A DNA stretch of 64,000 nt from CALMEC01 sp963706315 (GCA_963706315.1 CAVPMA010000015.1:806001-870000), one strand, 5' to 3'. Counted from the stretch's first letter, positions 42,542 through 51,088 are shown. Notes: a model not told the origin generated them from the letters alone. Numbers and translations are program-made.

Positions 42542-43405
42542 ATGATGGCTGACGAGAACGACATCCAGACGCCGGACGAGGCCACCGACGAGGCCGCCGC
42601 GGTTGACGTGGCCCCCGAGCCCGAGGCTCCCGCCGTCGAGGCGACCGGGGAGTCCGAGCCGCCGGCCGCCGAGCCCGAGGTGGGGGCCGAAGCCCCCGTG
42701 GCCGAGCCCGAGGTGGTTGCGGCGCCCGCCGCGACGCCAAAGGAGCGCAAGGCATCGCCGCCCGTCAACGACGGACCGGTGCCACCGCCGCGCATGCGCG
42801 AGATCTACGAGCGCGAGATCCGCCCGAAGCTCCAGGACGAGTTCGGGTACAGCTCGCCGATGCAGCATCCGAGCATCACCAAGATCACCCTCAACATGGG
42901 GGTCGGCGAGGCGAAGCAGAACTCGAAGTCGCTCGACGAGGCGGTGGAGCAGCTTGCCGTCATCGCCGGGCAGCGCCCGATCATCACGAAGGCGCGCAAG
43001 TCCATCGCCCAGTTCAAGCTTCGCGAGGGTATGGCCATCGGGTGCAAGGTCACGCTCCGCGGCGCGCGGATGTGGGAGTTCTACGACCGGCTCACCTCGG
43101 TCGCGCTCCCCCGGATCCGCGACTTCCGCGGCGTCAACCCGGACAGTTTCGACGGCCGCGGCAACTACGCGCTCGGCATCCGCGAGCAGACGATCTTCCC
43201 GGAGATCGACTACGACGCGATCGACAAGATCCGCGGCCTGGATGTCATCATCACCACGTCGGCGGCAACCGACGAGGAGGGGCGCGCGCTGCTGCGCCAC
43301 CTCGGGATGCCGTTCAGGGCCGACGGGTACACCGCCGAGGAACGGGCCGCACGGCGCCGGCGCAAGCAGCGCTCGCGTTCGCGGAGCCGATCGAAGAAGC
43401 GATAG
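42542..43405 (+). CDS. rplE: 50S ribosomal protein L5 with N- and C-terminal extensions
   Basis: 287 residues versus about 180 normally. The first about 80 residues are an acidic Ala/Pro/Glu-rich low-complexity segment (PEPEAPAVEATGESEPPAAEPEV). Canonical L5 starts at MREIYEREIRPKLQDEFGY and includes the 5S rRNA-binding region ITLNMGVGEAKQNSK and KARKSIAQFKLREG. The end is a basic Arg/Ser tail (RRRRKQRSRSRSRSKKR). ATG at 42542 or 42545. Both extensions are in frame and the codon use is like the neighbours. Confidence 0.95.
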   Translation: MMADENDIQTPDEATDEAAAVDVAPEPEAPAVEATGESEPPAAEPEVGAEAPVAEPEVVAAPAATPKERKASPPVNDGPVPPPRMREIYEREIRPKLQDEFGYSSPMQHPSITKITLNMGVGEAKQNSKSLDEAVEQLAVIAGQRPIITKARKSIAQFKLREGMAIGCKVTLRGARMWEFYDRLTSVALPRIRDFRGVNPDSFDGRGNYALGIREQTIFPEIDYDAIDKIRGLDVIITTSAATDEEGRALLRHLGMPFRADGYTAEERAARRRRKQRSRSRSRSKKR

Positions 43406-43412
43406 GAGACAA

Positions 43413-43598
43413 GTGGCGAAGACCAGTCTGCGCGTGAAGGCCTCACGCCCCCCGAAGTACCAGACGCGGGGCTATTCGCGCTGCCATCGGTGCGGGCGAT
43501 CCCGTGCCTTCTACCGGAAGTTCGGCCTGTGCCGAATCTGCCTGCGCGAAGAGGCTCACGCGGGCGTCATCCCCGGCATGACCAAGTCGAGCTGGTAG
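43413..43598 (+). CDS. rpsZ: 30S ribosomal protein S14, zinc-binding type
   Basis: 61 residues, GTG start with TAGGAG upstream. The zinc knuckle CHRCGR...LCRIC marks the short zinc-dependent (type Z) S14; a zinc-free paralogue, if any, would be elsewhere. Confidence 0.97.
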   Translation: MAKTSLRVKASRPPKYQTRGYSRCHRCGRSRAFYRKFGLCRICLREEAHAGVIPGMTKSSW

Positions 43599-43609
43599 GA
43601 GACTCACGC

Positions 43610-44005
43610 ATGCTCACAGATCCCGTCGCCGACATGCTCACCCGCGTGCGCAACGCGAACCAGGCGCTGCACGACCAGGTGGCCATGCCGACGAGCAAGC
43701 TCAAGGTCGAGATCGCGAAGCTCCTCGAGGCCGAGGGCTACATCGTGGGCTGGGACGAGGAGGGCGAAGGCAAGGACCGGCAGCTCATCGTGCGCCTCAA
43801 GTACGACCGCAGCCGCCGCCAGGTGATCTCCGGCCTGCGCCGTATCAGCAAGCCCGGGCGCCGCGTCTACGTCGACCGCACCAGCATCCCGAAGGTCCTC
43901 GGTGGCATGGGCGTCGCCGTCATCTCGACGTCACAGGGTCTCCTCTCGGGCCAGGAGGCGCGCCGCCGCGGCATTGGCGGCGAGATCCTCTGCGAGGTCT
44001 GGTGA
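43610..44005 (+). CDS. rpsH: 30S ribosomal protein S8
   Basis: 131 residues. ATG at 43610. Canonical DPVADMLTRVRNANQA and the C-terminal GVAVISTSQGLLSGQEARRRGIGGEILCEVW. In E. coli S8 represses the spc operon. Confidence 0.98.
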   Translation: MLTDPVADMLTRVRNANQALHDQVAMPTSKLKVEIAKLLEAEGYIVGWDEEGEGKDRQLIVRLKYDRSRRQVISGLRRISKPGRRVYVDRTSIPKVLGGMGVAVISTSQGLLSGQEARRRGIGGEILCEVW

Positions 44006-44021
44006 CCGTGAAGGTGGCACG

Positions 44022-44555
44022 ATGAGCAGAATCGGACGCACACCGATCCCCGTTCCCGACGGGGTCACCGTTGACATCAAGGGCCAGCACGTGACCGTCA
44101 AGGGGCCCAAGGGCGAGCTGTCGCACACAGTTGTCGAGCCCATCCGGGTCATGGCGGAGGACGGCGTGCTCAAGGTCGAGCGCCCGACCGACCGCGCGCC
44201 GCACCGCTCGCTGCACGGCCTGTCGCGCACCCTGGTCGCCAACATGGTGCAGGGAGTGAGCGACGGGTTCGAGAAGCGGCTCGAGCTCGTCGGCGTCGGA
44301 TACCGCGCGCAGCTCAAGGGCAAGGACCTCGAGATCGCCGCGGGCTTCTCGCACCCGGTGATCGTGACGGCGCCCGACGGCATCACATTCGACTGCCCGC
44401 AGCCCACGCAGATCGTTGTCCAGGGCATCGACAAGAGCCTCGTCGGACAGACCGCGGCGGACATCCGCAAGGTCCGTCCGCCCGAGCCCTACAAAGGCAA
44501 GGGAATCAAGTACGACGGCGAAGTCGTTCGCCGAAAGGTCGGGAAGCGCGCATGA
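44022..44555 (+). CDS. rplF: 50S ribosomal protein L6
   Basis: 177 residues, ATG. Canonical MSRIGRTPIPVPDGV, LELVGVGYRAQLKGK and RPPEPYKGKGIKYDGEVVRRKVGK. Standard length. Confidence 0.98.
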   Translation: MSRIGRTPIPVPDGVTVDIKGQHVTVKGPKGELSHTVVEPIRVMAEDGVLKVERPTDRAPHRSLHGLSRTLVANMVQGVSDGFEKRLELVGVGYRAQLKGKDLEIAAGFSHPVIVTAPDGITFDCPQPTQIVVQGIDKSLVGQTAADIRKVRPPEPYKGKGIKYDGEVVRRKVGKRA

Positions 44556-44652
44556 CTGGCTTCTCTACGCCGCGCTCACCACGGCACTCGGGCGGCCTAT
44601 TCGCCCCCCTCCCGGCCGCTCAAACGGTTCGCGCGGCTGAGGGAGGAGGCGT
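44556..44652 (+). other. 97-bp intercistronic gap in the spc operon
   Basis: Neighbouring genes in this operon overlap or nearly touch, but rplF and rplR are separated by 97 bp. It contains small potential stems (GGGCG/CGCCC near 44595-44611 and GCCGC/GCGGC near 44617-44639) and ends in GAGGGAGGAGG before rplR. No ORF is evident; a leader or processing site is possible. Confidence 0.4.
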
Positions 44653-45012
44653 ATGAGTCGCCACATCAATCCTGCGCCGAGCGGCCGGGAGCGACGCCGG
44701 CGGCGCATCCGGGGCAAGGTGAACGGCACCGCGGAGCGTCCCCGCCTTTCGGTGTTCCGCTCCAACGCGCGGATCTACGCACAGATCATCGACGACACGA
44801 AGGGGCACACGCTGGCGGCGGCCGGCTCGACCGAGCAGACGCTCAAGGGCGTCGGCAAGGGCGAGGCCGCGGCGCAGGTCGGCAAGCTCGTCGCCGACCG
44901 GGCGAAGGCCGCTGGAGTTACCCAGGTCGTGTTCGATCGCGGTGGCTACCTCTACCATGGTCGGGTCAAGGCACTCGCGGACGCCGCTCGCGAGGGCGGC
45001 CTTGAGTTCTAG
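44653..45012 (+). CDS. rplR: 50S ribosomal protein L18
   Basis: 119 residues, ATG with GGGAGGAGG upstream. 5S rRNA-binding protein: ERRRRRIRGKVNGTAERPRLSVFRSNARIYAQIIDD and FDRGGYLYHGRVKALADAAREGGLEF. Confidence 0.98.
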   Translation: MSRHINPAPSGRERRRRRIRGKVNGTAERPRLSVFRSNARIYAQIIDDTKGHTLAAAGSTEQTLKGVGKGEAAAQVGKLVADRAKAAGVTQVVFDRGGYLYHGRVKALADAAREGGLEF

Positions 45013-45020
45013 GAGGATTG

Positions 45021-45650
45021 TTGGCTGAGGTACGACGCACAGAGCGCATCAACCCGACGGGGCTCGAGCTTGCCGAGCGCGTCGTCCAGGTCAACCGCGT
45101 GGCGAAGGTCGTGAAGGGCGGTCGGCGCTTCTCGTTCTCGGCGCTCGTCGTCGTCGGCGACCAGCACGACATCGTGGGCATCGGGCACGGCAAGGCGCGA
45201 GAGGTTCCGCTCGCCATCCAGAAGGCCATCGAGGACGCCAAGAAGAACCTGTTCCGCGTGCCAAAGCACGGAGCGACCATCACCCACCAGGTGCTCGGCC
45301 GTCACGGGGCGGGGCGCGTCTTCCTCAAGCCTGCGTCGCCCGGTACCGGGGTCATCGCGGGCGGCCCGGTGCGCGCGGTGCTCGAGCTCGCGGGGATCAA
45401 CGACATCCTCAGCAAGTCGCTCGGCAGCTCCAACCCGATGAACCTGCTGCCGGCGACCGTGGCGGCGCTCAAGGGCCTTCGGCGTCCCGAGGACATCGCT
45501 GACCGGCGGGGCAAGACCGTCGCCCAGGTGCTCGGCCTCGCCGACAATCGCCGCTCGAAGGTGCTCGAGGACGCGCCGGCCGAGGTGGCCGACGAGCCGG
45601 TCGCCGTGGGCGTCGCTGCCGACGAGTCGGTTCAGGAGGACGCGTCGTGA
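45021..45650 (+). CDS. rpsE: 30S ribosomal protein S5
   Basis: 209 residues from the TTG at 45021 (AGGAGG at 45011-45016; another TTG at 45018 is too close to it). Decoding-fidelity protein with VVKGGRRFSFSALVVVGD. The C-terminal about 35 residues are an acidic Val/Ala/Glu tail absent from E. coli S5. GTGA overlap with rpmD. Confidence 0.97.
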   Translation: MAEVRRTERINPTGLELAERVVQVNRVAKVVKGGRRFSFSALVVVGDQHDIVGIGHGKAREVPLAIQKAIEDAKKNLFRVPKHGATITHQVLGRHGAGRVFLKPASPGTGVIAGGPVRAVLELAGINDILSKSLGSSNPMNLLPATVAALKGLRRPEDIADRRGKTVAQVLGLADNRRSKVLEDAPAEVADEPVAVGVAADESVQEDAS

Positions 45651-45829
45651 TCCGGGTCACCCAGACCGGCTCGGCGATCGGCACGAAGTGGGAGCACCGC
45701 GGCACGCTGCGCGCGCTCGGCCTCGGCAAGATCGGCCGGAGCAGGGTACATCGCGACACGCCCGAGCTGCGCGGACGCCTGCGCAAGGTCGCGTTCCTGG
45801 TGTCGGTCGAGGAAGGGGTCAGCGAATGA
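45647..45829 (+). CDS. rpmD: 50S ribosomal protein L30
   Basis: 60 residues, GTG overlapping the rpsE stop. IRVTQTGSAIGTKWEHRGTLRALGLGKIGRS is the typical L30 pattern. ATGA overlap with rplO. Confidence 0.97.
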   Translation: MIRVTQTGSAIGTKWEHRGTLRALGLGKIGRSRVHRDTPELRGRLRKVAFLVSVEEGVSE

Positions 45830-46371
45830 GCGACGACGCGACCCCCATGTTCGATCCGGCCGACGTCCGGCTCGAGAACCTCGCGCCGAGGCCAGGCTCG
45901 CGCCGCAAGCCCAAGCGCGTCGGTCGCGGTCCCGGCTCCGGGCATGGCAAGACCTCGGGACGCGGACAGAAGGGCCAGGGCTCGCGCTCGGGCAAGGGCC
46001 CGATCGAGACGTTCCAGGGCGGGCAGACGCCGATCCACATGCAGAAGGGCAAGCTGCGCGGCCCGAACCACAAGAAGTCGATGCCCATGGGGCCGTTTCG
46101 CACCCACACCATTCCGGTGAACGTGGGGAGCCTCGTCACCTTCGACGCCGGCTCGGTCGTCGACGTCGAGGCGCTCGAGGCGCGCGGGCTCGTGAAGGGC
46201 AACCGCAACCGCCGGTGGCCGGTCAAGATCCTGGCCCAGGGCGACCTCGACCGCGCGCTCACGGTTCGAGCGCATCAGTTCTCCGCGGGGGCGCGGGCGA
46301 AGATCGAGGCCGCGGGCGGTACCGCGGAGGTCATTCCCGCACGAGCCTCGGCCCCGCCAGCCGAGGATTAG
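45826..46371 (+). CDS. rplO: 50S ribosomal protein L15
   Basis: 181 residues, slightly longer than usual because of a 15-residue N-terminal addition before LENLAPRPGSRRKPKRVGRGPGSGHGKTSGRGQKGQ. The globular C-terminal domain is normal. Confidence 0.97.
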   Translation: MSDDATPMFDPADVRLENLAPRPGSRRKPKRVGRGPGSGHGKTSGRGQKGQGSRSGKGPIETFQGGQTPIHMQKGKLRGPNHKKSMPMGPFRTHTIPVNVGSLVTFDAGSVVDVEALEARGLVKGNRNRRWPVKILAQGDLDRALTVRAHQFSAGARAKIEAAGGTAEVIPARASAPPAED

Positions 46372-46416
46372 CCGCCGCGTGGACGACGCCGTCCAGGGAG
46401 CCAAAGTGAGCACCCG

Positions 46417-47670
46417 GTGCTGAAGTCGATTCTCAACGCGTTCAAGTCGCCCGACCTTCGCAAGAAGATCGCGTTCACCTTCGGGATCCTGGCGATCTAT
46501 CGCTTCGGCACGTACGTGCCGCTCCCCGGCGTCAACGCGGACGAGATCAACAACGCCATCAACAACCAGGGCTCGGCGAACGTGCTGCAGTTCCTCAACC
46601 TGTTCTCGGGTGGAGCGCTGACACGGTTCTCGGTCTTCGCGCTCGGGATCATGCCGTACATCACCGCGAGCATCGTGGTCCAGCTCATGACCGTCGTCAT
46701 CCCGAAGCTCGAGCAGCTTCAGAAGGAGGGCGAGGCGGGCTACGCCAAGATCACGCAGTACACCAGGTATCTCACCGTCGCGCTGGCATTCGTCCAGTCG
46801 CTCGCGTACATCCTGTTCTTCCGTCAGCAGGGCGCCCTGGGCGGCCTGTCGATCGGGCGGCTCTACCTCGTCGTCATCTCGCTCACCGCGGGCACGGTGC
46901 TGGTGATGTGGCTCGGCGAGCTCATCACGCAGCGCGGCATCGGGAACGGCATCTCGCTGATGATCTTCGCGAGCATCGTCGCCGGGATCCCGACCGGCAT
47001 CCGGCGATGGTGGGACCTCGAGCCGGTCAGCAAGATCATCATCGGCGTCATGGCCGTCGCCGTCGTGGTCGGTGTCGTCTTCGTGAACGAGGGCCAGCGC
47101 CGCATCCCGATCCAGTACGCGAAGCGGGTCGTCGGCCGGCGGATGACGCAGGGCGGCACCACCTACATGCCCCTCCGCGTGAACATGGCGGGCGTGATCC
47201 CGGTGATCTTCGCAGCGTCGATCGTGATCCTGCCGTCGCTCCTCTCGACGCTCATCGGCGGGTCGTTCTTCCGCCGGGTGGCGGAGGTGCTCGGCACGAA
47301 CTCCTGGTACTTCATCATCTTCCAGTCGCTGCTCATCATCCTGTTCACCTACTTCTACACGGCGGTGCAGTTCAACCCGGTCGACCAGGCCGAGAACCTC
47401 AAGAAGTACGGCGGCTTCATTCCGGGCGTCCGCCCGGGCCGGCCGACGGCCGTGTACCTCGATCGGGTCATGACGCGGCTCACGCTCCCGGGGGCCATCT
47501 ACCTGGCGATCATCGCAGCCATCCCGAGCATCATCTTCAAGTACATGCCCGCAGTGAACTTCACGTTCGCCGGGACGTCCCTGCTCATCGTCGTCGGCGT
47601 CGCGATCGACACGATGCGCCAGCTCGAGGCGCAGCTCATGCAACGCCAGTACGAAGGGTTCCTCAGATAG
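46417..47670 (+). CDS. secY: Preprotein translocase subunit SecY
   Basis: 417 residues with ten predicted transmembrane helices; plug region GGALTRFSVFALGIMPYITASI and the C-terminal cytosolic loop with QRRIPIQYAKR. Central channel of the Sec translocon. GTG start with GGGAG at 46396-46400. The signal-peptide proteins in this window depend on it. Stop overlaps the putative adk start (ATAG). Confidence 0.98.
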   Translation: MLKSILNAFKSPDLRKKIAFTFGILAIYRFGTYVPLPGVNADEINNAINNQGSANVLQFLNLFSGGALTRFSVFALGIMPYITASIVVQLMTVVIPKLEQLQKEGEAGYAKITQYTRYLTVALAFVQSLAYILFFRQQGALGGLSIGRLYLVVISLTAGTVLVMWLGELITQRGIGNGISLMIFASIVAGIPTGIRRWWDLEPVSKIIIGVMAVAVVVGVVFVNEGQRRIPIQYAKRVVGRRMTQGGTTYMPLRVNMAGVIPVIFAASIVILPSLLSTLIGGSFFRRVAEVLGTNSWYFIIFQSLLIILFTYFYTAVQFNPVDQAENLKKYGGFIPGVRPGRPTAVYLDRVMTRLTLPGAIYLAIIAAIPSIIFKYMPAVNFTFAGTSLLIVVGVAIDTMRQLEAQLMQRQYEGFLR

Positions 47671-48320
47671 CGCGGCTGGCGCTGTTCGGTCCCCCCGGCG
47701 CGGGCAAGGGGACGCAGGCGGAGCGGCTCAAGCGGGAGCTCGGCCTGGTGCACCTTGCAACCGGCGACCTCCTGCGCCAGGAGATCGCCGGCGGGACCGC
47801 GCTCGGCGCCGAGGCGAAACGGTTCATGAACGAGGGCGCGCTCGTGCCGGACGAGGTGGTGATCGGCATGATCCGCGGCCGGCTCGGCGGATCGGCCGAC
47901 GACTTCCTGCTCGACGGCTTTCCCCGCACGGTCGCCCAGGCCGAGGCGCTCGACGCGATGCTCGCCGAGCTGGACGCCCCGCTCGAGGCGGTGCTCTCGC
48001 TCCTGGTGCCCGAGGACGAGCTGGTTCGCCGGCTCGGCGGACGCTGGCTTTGTCGTGCGTGCGGGCGCTCCTATCACGAGGTCTTCAACCCGCACACTCC
48101 CGAGGACGCGTGCGAGGCGACCGGTGTGGCGGGCGGCTGCGACCTCTACCAGCGCGACGACGACCGCCCCGAGACGGTGGCGGCCCGGCTCGAGACGTAC
48201 GCGGCGCAGACGGCGCCGGTGGTCGACTACTATCGGGACCGCGGCGTGTTGCGGGAGGTCGACGGCACCGGTGAGCCGGGCGAGGTGTATTCGCGCCTGC
48301 TCGGCGCGCTCGGCCGATGA
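47667..48320 (+). CDS. adk: Adenylate kinase without a standard start codon
   Basis: 217 residues if started at ATA. P-loop GPPGAGKGTQ, NMP-binding DLLRQEI, and a LID with Cys residues (CRACGRSYHE...ACEATGVAGGC) suggesting structural zinc. No ATG, GTG or TTG is available in frame near the expected N-terminus (ARLALFGPPGAG). Candidates are ATA 47667, which overlaps the secY stop as ATAG with GAAGGG 9 nt upstream, or CTG 47676. Overlaps map (ATGA). Confidence 0.92.
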   Translation: MARLALFGPPGAGKGTQAERLKRELGLVHLATGDLLRQEIAGGTALGAEAKRFMNEGALVPDEVVIGMIRGRLGGSADDFLLDGFPRTVAQAEALDAMLAELDAPLEAVLSLLVPEDELVRRLGGRWLCRACGRSYHEVFNPHTPEDACEATGVAGGCDLYQRDDDRPETVAARLETYAAQTAPVVDYYRDRGVLREVDGTGEPGEVYSRLLGALGR

Positions 48321-49120
48321 GCGCCAAACGCCGCCCGCCGCGCCGGCCCTCGGGGCCGGTTCCGAAGACCCCGGCCGAGCTCGACGCGATGGCCGCCGCG
48401 GGGGTGGCGCTCGCGGAGTGCATCGACCTCCTGCGCGCCGAGGTGCGGGAGGGCGTCTCCACCCTCGCGGTCGACCGCATCGCAGAGGAGGCGGTTCGCT
48501 CGCGCGGCGCGATCCCCGCCTTCCTCGGCTACCCGGGTGGCCCGTCCGTCCCGCCGTTCCCGGGGACCATCTGCGCCTCTCTCAACGATGAGGTCGTGCA
48601 CGGGATTCCCGGGCCCATCCGCCTCCAGGACGGCGACATCTTCTCGATCGACATCGGCCTCATCCTCGACGGATGGGTGGCCGACACCGCCCGCACCTTC
48701 CCGATCGGGAGCGTGACTGCCGAGGCCGCCCGCCTGATCAGCGTCACCGAAAGCGCGCTCGCCCGCGGAATCGAGCAGGCCCGGCCGGGGCGCAACGTCG
48801 GCGACATCGGCCATGCGGTGCAGACCGAGGTGGAAGCGGCCGGCTTCTCGGTCGTCCGCGCCCTCGTCGGCCATGGCGTCGGCCGGACGATGCACGAGGA
48901 GCCGCAGGTGCCGAACTTCGGCGAGCCCGGCACCGGACCCCAGCTCGTGCCCGGCATCGTGATCGCGATCGAGCCCATGGTGAACGCCGGCGGATCCGAC
49001 ATCACGATCGACCCGGACGGCTGGACGATCCGGACCGCGGACGGCTCCCTCTCCGCGCATGCCGAGCACACCGTGGCGGTCACCGAGAACGGCCCGCGCA
49101 TCCTGACCCGGCTGCCGTGA
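48317..49120 (+). CDS. map: Methionine aminopeptidase, type I
   Basis: 267 residues. Removes initiator Met. Metal ligands are visible in FSIDIGLILDGWVADTART (two Asp), GHGVGRTMHEEP (His), IAIEPM (Glu) and AHAEHTVAV (Glu). Short basic Pro-rich N-terminal extension of about 17 residues, commonly seen in actinobacterial MetAPs. Confidence 0.97.
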   Translation: MSAKRRPPRRPSGPVPKTPAELDAMAAAGVALAECIDLLRAEVREGVSTLAVDRIAEEAVRSRGAIPAFLGYPGGPSVPPFPGTICASLNDEVVHGIPGPIRLQDGDIFSIDIGLILDGWVADTARTFPIGSVTAEAARLISVTESALARGIEQARPGRNVGDIGHAVQTEVEAAGFSVVRALVGHGVGRTMHEEPQVPNFGEPGTGPQLVPGIVIAIEPMVNAGGSDITIDPDGWTIRTADGSLSAHAEHTVAVTENGPRILTRLP

Positions 49121-49145
49121 GGGGACCTCACTCCGAGCGACGATC

Positions 49146-49155
49146 GTGCTAGCAT
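49146..49155 (+). promoter_or_regulatory. infA promoter (extended -10)
   Basis: GTGCTAGCAT with TAGCAT at 49150-49155, the third occurrence of the GTGCTAnnnT core in this window. It gives a leader of about 90 nt with a weak GCCGCCC/GGGGA stem region. Confidence 0.55.
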
Positions 49156-49249
49156 CCGGGGCCGCTCGCGGAGCCCCGCGTGCGATGGAGCTTGCGTTTT
49201 CGACCAGGCCGCCCTTCGGGGAAGCTGTCAGAGGGTGTGAGAGGAGTCT

Positions 49250-49471
49250 GTGGGTCAGAAGGAAGATGCGATCGAGCTTGAGGGCGAGGTGACCGAAGCC
49301 CTGCCCAACACCATGTTTCGCGTCCAGCTCGACAACGACCACAGCGTACTCGCGCACATCTCGGGCAAGATGCGCCAGCACTACATCCGAATCCTTCCGG
49401 GCGACCGCGTCAAGGTGGAGCTTTCACCGTATGACCTGACCCGCGGCCGCATCACGTACCGCTTCAAGTAG
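49250..49471 (+). CDS. infA: Translation initiation factor IF-1
   Basis: 73 residues, GTG with GAGGAG at 49241-49246. S1/OB fold with EVTEALPNTMFRVQLDNDHSVLAHISGKMRQHYIRILPGDRVKVELSPYDLTRGRITYR features. Confidence 0.98.
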   Translation: MGQKEDAIELEGEVTEALPNTMFRVQLDNDHSVLAHISGKMRQHYIRILPGDRVKVELSPYDLTRGRITYRFK

Positions 49472-49484
49472 AAGAGACGATCAT

Positions 49485-49598
49485 TTGAAAGTCCGCGCCT
49501 CGGTAAAGACCATGTGTGAGAAGTGCCGCGTGATCAAGCGGCACGGCAAGATCATGGTGATCTGCCCGAACCCCCGCCACAAGCAGACGCAGGGCTAG
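49485..49598 (+). CDS. rpmJ: 50S ribosomal protein L36
   Basis: 37 residues, TTG start (MKVRASVKTMCEKCRVIKR). Zinc ribbon residues are Cys11, Cys14, Cys27 and His32. Located between infA and rpsM as in most bacteria; weak GAAGAG upstream. Confidence 0.96.
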   Translation: MKVRASVKTMCEKCRVIKRHGKIMVICPNPRHKQTQG

Positions 49599-49604
49599 GC
49601 GGCC

Positions 49605-49976
49605 ATGGCACGCATCGCCGGCGTCAACGTCCCGCGCGAGAAGCGCGTCGAGATCGGGCTCACGTACATCTTCGGCATCGGCCGGTCCACGGCCAACAAG
49701 GTGCTCGCCCAGGTCGGCATCGGCCCCGACACCTACGTGAGGGACCTCACCGAGGAGGAGGTCACGCGCCTCCGCGACGTGATCGAGAAGGAGCTCATCG
49801 TCGAGGGTGACCTCCGCCGGGAGCGCGCGAACAACGTCAAGCGCCTGTCCGAGATCGGCTGCTACCGCGGGCTGCGCCACCGGCGCGGACTCCCCGCGCG
49901 GGGACAGCGGACGAAGACGAACGCCCGCACCCGCAAGGGCCCGCGCAAGACGGTCGGCAAGCAGCGGAAGAAATAG
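49605..49976 (+). CDS. rpsM: 30S ribosomal protein S13
   Basis: 123 residues, ATG. ARIAGVNVPREKRVEIGLTYIFGIG and the basic tail RRGLPARGQRTKTNARTRKGPRKTVGKQRKK that touches the P-site tRNA. Confidence 0.98.
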   Translation: MARIAGVNVPREKRVEIGLTYIFGIGRSTANKVLAQVGIGPDTYVRDLTEEEVTRLRDVIEKELIVEGDLRRERANNVKRLSEIGCYRGLRHRRGLPARGQRTKTNARTRKGPRKTVGKQRKK

Positions 49977-49989
49977 GAACGGAGCACGA

Positions 49990-50388
49990 GTGTCCCGTCA
50001 GAAGGCCACGCGCGGCCGCACACGCCGCCGCACGAAGAAGAACATCGCGATTGGGCACGCCCACATCAAGACGTCGTTCAACAACACGATCGTCACGCTC
50101 ACCGACCGTGAGGGCAACGTGATCGCGTGGGAGACCGCGGGCTCCGCGGGCTTCAAGGGCTCGCGCAAGTCCACCCCGTTCGCCGCGCAGGTCACCGCCG
50201 ACGCGGCTGCCCGCAAGGGCATGGAGCACGGCCTGCAGAAGGTCGACGTGTACGTCAAGGGCCCGGGATCCGGTCGCGAGACCGCGATCCGCTCACTCCA
50301 GGCCGCCGGCCTGGAGGTGACCTCGGTCACCGACGTCAGCCCCGTCCCGCACAACGGTTGCCGCCCCCGCAAGCGGCGCCGCGTCTAG
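49990..50388 (+). CDS. rpsK: 30S ribosomal protein S11
   Basis: 132 residues, GTG start. GHAHIKTSFNNTIVTLTDREGNVIAWETAG and the PVPHNGCRPRKRRRV end are canonical. Confidence 0.98.
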   Translation: MSRQKATRGRTRRRTKKNIAIGHAHIKTSFNNTIVTLTDREGNVIAWETAGSAGFKGSRKSTPFAAQVTADAAARKGMEHGLQKVDVYVKGPGSGRETAIRSLQAAGLEVTSVTDVSPVPHNGCRPRKRRRV

Positions 50389-50406
50389 TTCGTTCGAGAG
50401 GAATCT

Positions 50407-51030
50407 GTGGCCCGCGATCGTGACCCCCAGTGCAAGCAATGCCGTCGTGAGGGCGAGAAGCTCTTCCTCAAGGGCGAGCGCTGCCTGACCGACAAGTGCG
50501 GCATCGAGCGCCGCGCCTACCCGCCGGGTGAAGCCGGGCAGGGACGCCGCCAGAAGCAGAGCGAGTACCTGTTGCAGCTTCGCGAGAAGCAAAAGGCGCG
50601 CCGGTTCTACGGCGTGCTCGAGGCGCAGTTCCGGCGCTACTACGCCAAGGCCAGCCGCCAGCCGGGCATCACCGGCGAGAACCTGCTGCGGCTGCTCGAG
50701 CTTCGCCTCGACAACGTCGTGACGAGGCTCGGCTTCGCGGCCTCGCGGCGTCAGGCGCGCCAGCTCGTCACGCACGGCCACTTCCAGGTCAACGGCCGCC
50801 GCGTTGACATCCCGAGCTATCAGGTCCGTCCCAACGACGTCATCTCCGTCAAGCACAAGTCGGCAGCCGAGCAGACGATCCGCAACGCGACCGATCTGGT
50901 GGCGTCCGTGGCGCCGTGGCTCCAGGCCGACTACGACCAGCTCAGCGGCACAATCTTGAAGTTCCCGGAACGGGTCGAGATCGACACCCCGGTGCGGGAG
51001 CAGCTCATCGTGGAGCTCTACTCCAAGTAG
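50407..51030 (+). CDS. rpsD: 30S ribosomal protein S4
   Basis: 207 residues, GTG with GAGAGGA upstream. Four N-terminal Cys residues (CKQCRREGEK...CLTDKCG) form the zinc site of the Zn-type S4. 16S assembly initiator; in E. coli it autoregulates the alpha operon. Confidence 0.98.
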   Translation: MARDRDPQCKQCRREGEKLFLKGERCLTDKCGIERRAYPPGEAGQGRRQKQSEYLLQLREKQKARRFYGVLEAQFRRYYAKASRQPGITGENLLRLLELRLDNVVTRLGFAASRRQARQLVTHGHFQVNGRRVDIPSYQVRPNDVISVKHKSAAEQTIRNATDLVASVAPWLQADYDQLSGTILKFPERVEIDTPVREQLIVELYSK

Positions 51031-51058
51031 CGCTCCCCCGGGGCTCTCGGGCGATGGT

Positions 51059-51088
51059 GGTCGGTCTCTGACGCGGAGACTGGCGACC
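51059..51088 (+). promoter_or_regulatory. Two-part hairpin between rpsD and rpoA
   Basis: GGTCG-GTCTC pairs with GAGAC-(tgg)-CGACC around a 7-nt loop in the 122-bp gap. It could be an autoregulatory (S4) or processing structure; function not shown. Confidence 0.45.
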
